Origin: Calamus simplicifolius
Taxonomy: Eukaryota > Streptophyta > Magnoliopsida > Arecales > Arecaceae
Length of the DNA stretch: 64,000 nt
Reading direction: 5' to 3'
Assembly (NCBI GenBank): GCA_900491605.1
Contig: UESW01004079.1
Coordinates: forward strand, 1,421,012-1,485,011
Made by a program: the position numbers and the translations under genes. How positions within the stretch are numbered: position 1 is the first letter of the stretch; every line of letters begins with the position of its first letter. Below, piece after piece: positions 55,467 to 64,000 of the stretch. The notes below the pieces were generated by a model. The model ran no database searches. It saw nothing but the letters and a program-made list of their open reading frames with translations, and was not told the DNA's origin.

Positions 55467-57513
55467 TGTAATCCCCTAGATTTCTCAACTGCTCGTGAGA
55501 GTTATCACGAGGTCAGATGATAGACTCCAGATATTGAATTCCAGGTATATCTTAATTGCTCGTGAGAGTTATCACGAGTCAGATGATAGACTCCAGATAT
55601 TGAATTCCAGGAGAGTTATCACGTGATCAGATGATAGACTCTAGATATTTAAATTTCAAGTATATCTAATTACAGAGTCCCTTGATTTGGGGACTCTGCA
55701 ATGCCTATAAAAGATGGGTAGAACCCTCCTTCCCACCATACGTGGGTGCCCCCTTCTCATCATCTCCTCGTGCGGACTTCTTCCCCAGCGTGCTTGTCTC
55801 TGGTAAGTCCTCTAACCATGCATGAGAGAGAGAGAAGAGGGCCTGTGAAGAAACCCGCGGTCCGATCCTTGGTTCGGGCCCGGCGGTGCTCGCCGCCTCG
55901 CCGGGCCTGGGCCTTGGTCGGAGACCTCCACCGGCGCCGGGCGTGCGTCCGGTGGAGGTCCGGCCGGCCATGGTGGCCGGCCGTGCCGCCGGCGTAATCC
56001 GTAAGCCGCGGAACAGTGAGAGAGAAAGAGAGGGATAGGAGAGAAATTAGAGAGAGAGAGAGGAAGGGAAGGACGGCAATGGCCGGCTTTGGTCCGGCCA
56101 ATGGCGGCCGGACCGACGCCAATTTGGCCGGAATTGGCGCCGGCACCGTGGAAGACGCGCGGAAGAAGAAGAAAAGAAAATTTAAAAAAAAATTGAGAGA
56201 GAGAGAGGGGGGGGAGGCTGGCCGCGGCGGCGGCCGGCCACGGTCCGGCCAACGGCGGCCGGACCGCCTCCAATTTGGCCGGCGGCGGCCCTGGCCGCCG
56301 GCGGCATCCGGCTCCTCTGTTTCTTTTGAAACAGAGGAGCTGGGTTAAAAATTAATGGGCCGATTGGGCCGTTGATTTTGGGCCTTGTTGGGCCGTTTCT
56401 GAGCCCAGTTTGAGCAGCGTTTTGGGCCTTGTATCGGGCCGAGAATGATAAAATAAATATATGGCCCGAATCAGGATTTATTCTAGTTTCTGGGAATAAT
56501 TTTATTTCCCTATTTGGGTGTATACATTGAGAGATATTCAAGCCCAAAGTTGGGCCCGTGAAGTGGTTTGGGTAGATTTAAGAATTATTTTATAATTCAG
56601 ATTTTAGAATTTAATAATGAAAATGATTATGTAGGTGCCCAGGAGTCCAATTAGCTGGGTTATCAAGTGAAATTCGTGTACTGTGGTAAGTAAGTCAAGT
56701 ATTATAATTTTATTAATTATTTAATTTGTGAACTGTGAAATTACAGTTAAATATAATTATGTAATTTGGCAAAATCATGTTATTACTATGATAATATGTA
56801 ATCATGATAATGACAGTAAAACTTTATGTGTCACCGCGGTTCTCACATGACAGATGACAGATGACAGATGACAGACTGGTACCAGGACCCTTCCTCTTAG
56901 GGGATGTTTAAGAGGGCTACACATTATACATGACAGATGACAGATGACAGACACTGGTACCAGGACCCTTCCTCTTAGGGGATGTTTAAGAGGGCTACAC
57001 ATGATGTGTACATGACAGATGACAGACACTGGTACCAGGACCCTTCCTCTTAGGGGATGTTTAAGAGGGCTACACATGATGTGTAATGTAGGGACACATA
57101 AAGAAAAATAATGACAGTATAAACAATGTAATTGTTATTGAATTAAGCTAATTGATCTGATGACATGAACCTAATGATAGCCTGATAAATGAAATTTTGA
57201 AATTATATTAGGCTTACTTATTGAGTGTGAGCTCATAAAATTCTCATAATGTTTTTCAGAGCCTCAGGAATGAAGATGGATAATTGAGATAGAAGGAGTT
57301 TTCTATTAAGAAGACTTAGTTTTATCATTTTGATTTAGTTCAGATTTATTTGTAGGGCAGATAGCCCAAGACTGATAATTCTGGTTTGTAACAAATCATG
57401 GATATGGAATTTGCTTTATATTGATTTATGTGATAAGTTCAAGACGCCTTGCATGCCCGGCATGCGGCGGGTTGTCACCCTAGCTCAAATATTTTTGGGT
57501 CTGGGGCGTGACA
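55467..57513 (+). repeat. 3' LTR of the Del-like element
   Basis: The LTR is 2047 bp, TGTAATCCCC...GGGGCGTGACA. It is nearly identical to the 5' LTR except for fewer 68-bp units and small indels in the GC-rich and GA-rich parts. Confidence 0.96.
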
Positions 57514-57518
57514 CAGTA
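57514..57518. other. Target-site duplication CAGTA, right copy (Del-like gypsy)
   Basis: An exact match to 49717-49721. Confidence 0.95.
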
Positions 57519-57673
57519 CCTGTTAATTAGAAATATAGGCCCGGCATCCGAAGCTAGACCCACTTGCAAAAGATTGGACCATGTTATTCCTGATGATAAA
57601 TGTCAGCGGATTTTGGAAAGAAGGTGTGGATGTATGTACGTGGATATGCAAGGCCAAATTTAAACCTCCAATT

Positions 57674-57710
<37 letters not shown>

Positions 57711-60147
57711 AATTTGTTGGTTATATAATTTTGTTTATTTATTCAACATCATTTTGAAAAAATAAGACAAAGAGGGAGCTTGGCTAAACTTGGGGTAAAG
57801 GTGGAGTTTGAAGTTTGGTTGCTACGTACGTACTGCCCAAACTTCGACATTGAACGGTAGCACATGGCAAGAGAGCATGTCGATCTTGCACCAGTTCAGT
57901 TCATATTTGAATCATAATTTCAAATTCAAACCTAATTTATTTACTAATTGAATTTGCTCCAGTTGGATTCATAGAAAAGATAAGTCGAGCCAGCATTAGA
58001 TAAGGCCTAAACTTAGTCTGTAATGCTTGATTTCGGATCGAGATCGAATAGGATCATGTTTGCATTTAAGTCAAATATTTAATAATTATTTTAGTTTAAA
58101 ACTACTAAAAATTTAAATAAAATTAAAAAGAGTCAACTTGAATTTTTATTATAAATTTTTTATTTTTATCCAAGTGATTAATCATTTTTAATTTTACAAA
58201 CTATGATTTTTCAAATATATATCCATATACTTAAGCACATTATTAATAAGAATTCATCAAAAATAAATAATAAAATGTGAACATTTCAATATAGATAAGT
58301 GAAAATAAATGAGAGGAGATATTGTTGCTAGGATGAAAAAAGATGGATTAGTTTAAATAAGAGTTTACTTAATGAATTAGAAAAGATAATTAGATTCAAG
58401 ATGAAATTTCTTTTATGATTTGAGTTTTTGGAACGGTTAAGCCAAGTATAAGTTAGGTTGGACCTATTTTTTATTGTTCAAAGTGAGAATCAAATCATAT
58501 ACAGCAGTTCAAGTCAGGTTGAAAAAAATACGCCCCTTCTCGGCTCAAAATTTGATTGAGTCTGACAATTGAACTTGAACAAATCAAGTTAGAAATAGAT
58601 TGGATCAAGAGCCAACTTGATCCACTTGCAGCATAACTCTCATTTATATATCTATATTATGGTATATAATACTACAAATAAAAAAATACAAAGATCATGG
58701 TAGGTATTTTGCACATTTTGTTGAATATAATGGTGGAGTCATCTCAAAGAAATCAACTCTCAAATGCTTGAAAAAATCTTTTCAAGATCCAAGAATATAA
58801 CCTCCTCCTAGAGGAGGAGCGCCATGCTTAGCTGTAACCTAGCTTCATCAATAAACTTTACTCTATTATCTCTTCAGCATCTTTATGCAAGTGATTCATT
58901 TTATTACTTTATTATTTGCTAGGAAGTACTAAGTTTTGGAATGATAAAGGGTCCTAAGCTTTTCTTTACGCTTGAATATACAAGGATGCTAGTGCTGATA
59001 ATATTTGTTTTAACTTAAAAAATAAATAAAATGAGATATCTAATCTTTGTGCCAACTATTATTAGCATAATTAGTTGGCACTTCTTTTGTAAGAGCTTGT
59101 TCTTATGAGAGTTTCATGTTCAAATGTTGGAATTGTTCAAATTAAGTCTTTGTTTGGATAATCCAGCAGGAGTACTGGACTAGATTTCTTATTGGATTTA
59201 CATATTGAGCAGTTTGTTAGGCATGGCTCATGCCAACCTATCTTTAGCCTGAATCCTTTGGGAAGGACAAGAAAAATGCTATGAGACCTTTTCTTCTTTC
59301 TGCTGGCAAGGGTTGCCAGCCAGCTGATAGCATCAAGCTCAACACAGCTCAAATCCTATAGTCCCGGACTAGAGCTGGTCAGTAAGTCCTATTCCTGTAA
59401 GATATTAATTCTTGCAGAAATATATCCAAATAGGCTCTAAGAGATATCTAATTCTTGTGGGTCGACGCAATCAACTCCTAGATAATTTGAGTGTGGACTT
59501 TGGCTCCCAAGAGTTTAATCACTTGCATATCGTTGTTTATTTCCACATCATCACCAGCTTCTGCTTCTCAGCCCATAGGGCTGAATAGCTGAGGATGGGA
59601 TATTCGATATAAGCCCAACCATGGGCATTCATTTAAAATAAGCAGGAGAGAAATCAAGTGGCATAACTCTTGTACTGTTGAAGTTTCAACAGGAAAAAAG
59701 GCTAGCAGATGGATGAATTCTAGTAGTACCTCAAGTCTGGCATCTGGAATACATCAACTTTTTGAGAAATTACTTCACTCTGTGTATAAAGTGTAGACTA
59801 GACTCTTACCCCCTCTTAATGTTGGGGCTATATATATATCTAAGCGGAGGGCTGCGGCTCATGCATGCAAGGTGGTGGGTGATTTTCTAACACGTCGTAG
59901 GCTTAGCATGCCTTCTATTTTCTTTCTTGGGATGGTTGAGTTCAACCAAAAACGCTGTCGTTATGAAGGGCACGTAGTTTGATATACTATTAAATGCCAT
60001 GCAGCATAAGGAGCTTATAAAATCGAACCCGACTGCCTTAGGGGCTTGTTTAACACTTGGCTAAATTTGGCAACTAAGAGGACTAGGGTAAAGCAAATGG
60101 TTCACCTAATAAGCCCTTATATATATATATATATATATTGTACATAC
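57519..60147. other. AT-rich intergenic DNA without recognisable genes
   Basis: No protein family is recognisable in any frame and no clear element ends were found. It contains a run of 34 A (57676-57709) and, at its end, a TA microsatellite (about 60117-60138). The open frames here are short and of AT-rich, random-looking composition. Confidence 0.55.
57676..57709. repeat. Poly(A) run of 34 bases
   Basis: 34 consecutive A residues. It could be the 3' tail of a non-LTR element, but I found neither a body nor a target duplication. Confidence 0.8.
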
Positions 60148-62585
60148 ATGCAACATCTCATAGAGGAGTTGAAGGAATTAGGGAAAATTGTGTTAGAGAC
60201 AAATGAAGCAGTTAGCAAAAGAAACATTCAGATGCTTAATACTATTTTATGGTCTATCAGTGACTTTATAATTATGTTATTCTATATGAATAGAGCATTA
60301 AAGGTTGTTTAGCTTGTCCTTCTTGTCACAAAGACACATGCTCTCATTAAAGTTTGGACGCAAATACTATTATATGGGCCATCGTCTTTTTTTAGATCCT
60401 GATCATAGACTTTGTTTATAAACAAGTGCTTTTAATTGTGAAATTAAATTAGATAGTGCTCCTATACCAATATAAAGATATGATACAATGCAACAATTAT
60501 AAGGTCTGGACATTATATTTGGTAAATACACTCATCATAATACTAAAAAAAGAAATAAAAGAGATGATAATTAGAAGAAGAGAAGTATTTTTTCTTATTA
60601 CTTTATTGGGAGACATTTCTATTGCATCACAATTTGTATATGATGCATATGAAAAGAATGTTTGCGATAATTTAGTTAACACATTGCTTAATTTTGATGG
60701 AAAAAGCTAAAGATAATTTAAATGCTTGTCTAAACATGTAAGCTAGACATATAAGAAAACAACTACATCCAAAACCTAGTGAAGATAGGAAAAAAATATA
60801 TCCATGACCTGCATGTTTTGCAATGACTTCAAGGAAAAGGAAGTATTTTGCAAAGTTTTAAAAAGAATAAAAGTTTCTAATGGATATACATCAAATATCT
60901 CATAGTGTGTATATCTCAAAGAATGCAAGATATTAAGTCTTAAGAGTTATAATTATCATATTCTTATGCACAAGCTATAAGAAGATCATTACCTACAACC
61001 ATCAACTTTGTATTGATTCAATTATGTAACTTCTTTGGTGAACTTTATTAATTCTAAAGTAGTTCGAATACGATACAAGCAACAATTGAAGCCTTGTATT
61101 GCTATCACATTTTGCAATTTACAGAGGATATTTATACCAACTTTTTTTGATGTTATGATTCATTTATCTAGCAAGTGAAGCTAGAATTGATGAACTGCTA
61201 CATTACCGTTGAATGTATCTCATTGAGAGGTGTATCATAATTAACTCGAACTATTTATCATTTATTTTATCTTATTTTATTACTTTGCATAATTAAAGTT
61301 GACCTAAAGGCTACATAGCATATGAATGTGTTATATTTGTTCAAGATATTTGCATAGCACTGAGATAAAATTTAACGGCCCTGTAAGAAATTATGATGCT
61401 GATGTTAATGAGTTACAAGCAAGTAGATCTTTCTTCTTACAAATTGGTTGTGCCATAGGAAAGGCTAAGCCTTATATATTGGATTGCATGATTATGACAC
61501 AAGCATGTCCCTATGTTTTATTGAACTCTGATCCTGTTGGCCTATAACTAATGTAAGACATCTTTTCTCTAGTCATTATAATGAGTATAAATATAAATAA
61601 TATTTCTTTAAAGCTGATGTATTACTATTTGTCTATGCAGGAGGCACCTTATAGAAATTAAGATGCAAAATTTAAATTCATGAAGAAACATCATAAAACA
61701 TATTCATAATAATAATAATTTTCATGAATACTTTGCCTCTCATGTAAGAGTTACCTTAATAATTATAAATTTGGCACAAAGAAATTTATTTATTAATATA
61801 ATTTTTATTAGAACATAGTAGATAATAACATTTCTAACTACCATAAGGTTGAAGAGCTAGTTGATTTGGGGATGGAGTATATAATAGAAGAAGTTCAATG
61901 GCTAGCTCATGGACCTCAAGTTGTGGCAAAAAGATTTTCAAGATTCATCATCAATGGATTTAGATTTTAGACAAAAGATCATGAAAAAAATAAGAAAACC
62001 ATTGTTGTGATTGCAAAAACCTTAAGTTTTTCTAGTGTGAAAGACAAAAATCCAATTGTAAGAGATGTTACTAGTTATGGTGCTTTGACTAATATAATGA
62101 AGTCATATTATTTTGGTTTCTCTAGGGTTGTGTTATTTAGATGTGATTGGGTTAATGCAAGGTCTCAAAGCAATCGAATCAAGCAAGGTGAATTTGGGTT
62201 TATGCTTGTGAACTTTAAACGGTTGCAAAGAACTAGGCAAAATATATTTGATAATTTTTTTTGTATTGCCATCTCAAGTGGAGTAAGTATTTTATGTGGA
62301 AAACTCTACCAACTAGCATGTAATCGAGATAAAACCACAAAACTTCTTTAATATGAATGAGAAAGTGACTATTGATGATATGAACACATACTTGAAGTAG
62401 ACCTAGAAAACATCATGATAAGCAAAGAAAATTTAGCTATTGGTCTTGATGATTTAAGTCATCCAAGGATGGATAATCCTGATACAACCATTAATGAAGC
62501 AACCATATTAAATATCCAAGCAGTAGAGTTTGATGATGAAAAAAATTATGCATCAAATTATAATGATGAAGAGAAGTCTATATAA
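60148..62585 (+). pseudogene. CACTA (En/Spm) transposase relic
   Basis: The protein can be followed through many stops and frame changes. HLIEELKELGKIVLETNEA and TILWSISDF (60148-60300) match the Transposase_21 region of plant CACTA transposases. EKNVCDNLVNTLLNFDGKS (about 60650-60710) and FIPTFFDVMIHLSS (61129-61170), then MYLIERC near 61212, match the DUF4218 region. KFNGPVRNYDADVNEL and IGKAKPYIL follow at 61370-61490. EEVQWLAHGPQVVAKRF, INGFRF, KDKNPIVRDVTSYGALTNIM and VVLFRCDWVN (61860-62160) match DUF4216. An acidic C-terminus ends at 62583-62585. A GTAAGA...GCAG intron near 61554-61640 is plausible. The 5' end of the gene and the element ends (CACTA) were not found. Family names are from memory. 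Confidence 0.78.
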
Positions 62586-64000
62586 AATTTGTAATTATTT
62601 TTATTTCAGATATAAAATTAAATAGCATGTTCTAAAACTAAAACAAGTGTAACTCCTTTATTTCATATTGATATTTCTATTTGATAGCATATTCTCAATT
62701 TTTTCTAATTGTGAGTGATAGAATCATAGTAGAATGGGTCCATTTCTATATTTTATCTTTTTATGGGTTTCAAATTTATTATATAGTTTGGAAAATAGAC
62801 TCAACTTAAAACGTTAGTTTTCTACAAAATATTTGTAAATATCTATAATGCAATGCAACAAAACTCAATTTAAGTTGTCTATGGTCCTCTATCCAATTAC
62901 TGACGATAACAAAAATAACACCAGTCAGTTCCCTTAACTATAACCTCTTATTTTTAAGAGGTTTTAAAAAAGATTCTAATTTGATCAGTTTTAGAAGCTC
63001 TTTTTTTGAAGTTGGAGCTTTCTCAAGGTTTGCATTGGCTTTGATGTTAGCATCTAAAACATGATTTAATTATTTTGATCTTGGGTCCAACTCATGGTTG
63101 TGCTAAAGTTTAAGATAATATTTTTTATCATTATAAAGCTAGTAACTTCTATTGGCGCCAAATCACCTTGCTTATAATTCAACTCTCATGAGAAGTTACC
63201 TAGGATAGAAAAGGTAGGAGTGAGTTATGGTTGAAACATTATAACTCTCAAGAGAAATTATATTTGATTAATTTGGGCTTTACATAGTTTAAGTAAATCA
63301 ATCTAGGCAGATAACATCCATTCTATACTTATTCTATAGAACATTCCATACTTTTTTAACAATCTTTGTGGAGGATAAACCTAATAGAAGGGATCAAATA
63401 ATTAATTTATACTAAGAATCCTATGATGACAGCGCAAGTTTATTTCATAAGGGACTCTAGACTAAGAATCAAAAGAGGTGGTTTCTTGAAGAATAATCAT
63501 AGAGATTGTTTGGAAAGTTAACAAAGATGTGGTTTTAGGATTTGAATATTTGATGGTTAAAAATAATCAAAGAATAGTCAATCAATATCTTTTTAGCGGT
63601 GCAACCTTTTGAAAAAAAAGAAGCCATTTTCTATTGTATATTGATTGATAGGTTTTATACGCATAAGATTCACAAGATTTTTATCCTAATTAATTTAAGT
63701 ATTTTATTAATGGCTTTTAATAATAATGCATTAAATTTTTAACTTAAATTTAAATGCAATTAATGCACTAATTCAAGGGATCAAATAATTTAAATGATAA
63801 TGATAAAATTAAGTGAATATAGGAACAAACACTTATAGTAAATACAAGTAAATATTCTAATTAATGCAAGATGCCCATTTCAAGATTAGTAAAGCATATT
63901 TGTGGGTTTTAAATGGAGCATTAATTATTTTGAATATATGCAAGAATATTCTAGTGTTGATTATAAAAACAAAGGAAATAATTTATTACCTATAATGATA
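62586..64000. other. AT-rich DNA to the window end, nothing recognised
   Basis: No gene, RNA or element end recognised. It may include the 3' part of the CACTA element, but I found no terminal CACTA/TAGTG motif with flanking 3-bp duplication. Confidence 0.5.

Larger units (their letters stand above)
49722..57513 (+). mobile_element. Del/Tekay-like chromodomain Ty3/gypsy element with gag-protease deletion
   Basis: Long LTRs (49722-51892 and 55467-57513) are nearly identical outside tandem-repeat number, and CAGTA duplications are perfect. An initiator tRNA-Met primer site follows the 5' LTR. The interior is only 3574 bp: a gag start, then a jump straight to the protease-RT linker, then RT, RNase H, integrase and chromodomain. 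Roughly 1.5-2 kb of gag and protease is therefore missing compared with a full element (estimate from the family, not measured). The high LTR similarity means that the deleted form inserted recently, so it was probably mobilised by proteins from another copy. Confidence 0.93.

Noticed and set aside
60117..60138. TA-rich run as a promoter TATA box
   Set aside because: It is a plain TA microsatellite in front of a 5'-truncated, decayed transposase.
1..64000. rRNA or tRNA genes
   Set aside because: No 5S, 45S or tRNA-like sequence was recognised; the only tRNA-related strings are the retrotransposon primer sites.

Overview
The window looks like repeat-dense, gene-poor nuclear chromatin of a large-genome flowering plant. 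I see no host gene. Almost everything recognisable is a transposable element, and several elements are nested in one another. The element families (Tat-like and chromodomain Ty3/gypsy, SIRE-type Ty1/copia, a MULE with a ULP1 protease, En/Spm CACTA, a TRIM) are plant-specific. A monocot, perhaps a palm, is my best guess, but the sequence does not prove it.

Layout. (1) 1-22832: an old Tat-like Ty3/gypsy element of about 12 kb without its insertion. Its 5' LTR begins before the window, its gag-pol is decayed, and a PF04195-type gene lies antisense between pol and the 3' LTR. A SIRE-type copia element (copy A, 7144-17847) is inserted in its 142-bp tandem repeats, with a perfect AAGAC target duplication. 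(2) 23425-47053: a very large Mutator-like element with about 437-bp terminal inverted repeats and a decayed 9-bp target duplication. It carries an intron-containing ULP1-protease gene on +, a FAR1/MULE transposase gene convergent on -, a small coiled-coil ORF, and several kilobases of tandem arrays built on the motif GGGTGTCG/CGACACCC. A second SIRE element (copy B, 34347-44789, minus strand, GGAGT duplication) is inserted in one of these arrays. (3) 47462-49659: a 0.65-kb TRIM (CTATG duplication) whose 5' LTR is split by a 1.5-kb putative solo LTR. (4) 49722-57513: a Del/Tekay-like chromodomain gypsy element (CAGTA duplication) that lacks most of gag and protease but has a nearly open RT-RNase H-integrase. 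(5) 57519-64000: AT-rich DNA with a badly decayed CACTA (En/Spm) transposase relic at 60148-62585.

How the parts work together. The ULP1-like protease and FAR1-type transposase are arranged tail to tail inside shared inverted repeats. The subterminal arrays flank them in opposite orientations, as would be expected if the arrays are multimerised protein-binding sites. The SIRE copies carry an env-position gene downstream of pol. In both copies the palindromic GAGTCGAC cluster of the LTR recurs just upstream of that gene, so it could have its own promoter. All gag-pol genes here carry frameshifts or stops, so none of the elements looks autonomous as written. The near-identical LTR pairs of the two SIRE copies and of the Del-like element nevertheless indicate recent insertion.

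Relative ages from LTR or TIR similarity, judged by eye: the CACTA relic, the Tat-like element and the TRIM are oldest; the MULE is intermediate (TIRs about 90% alike); the SIRE pair and the Del-like element are youngest.
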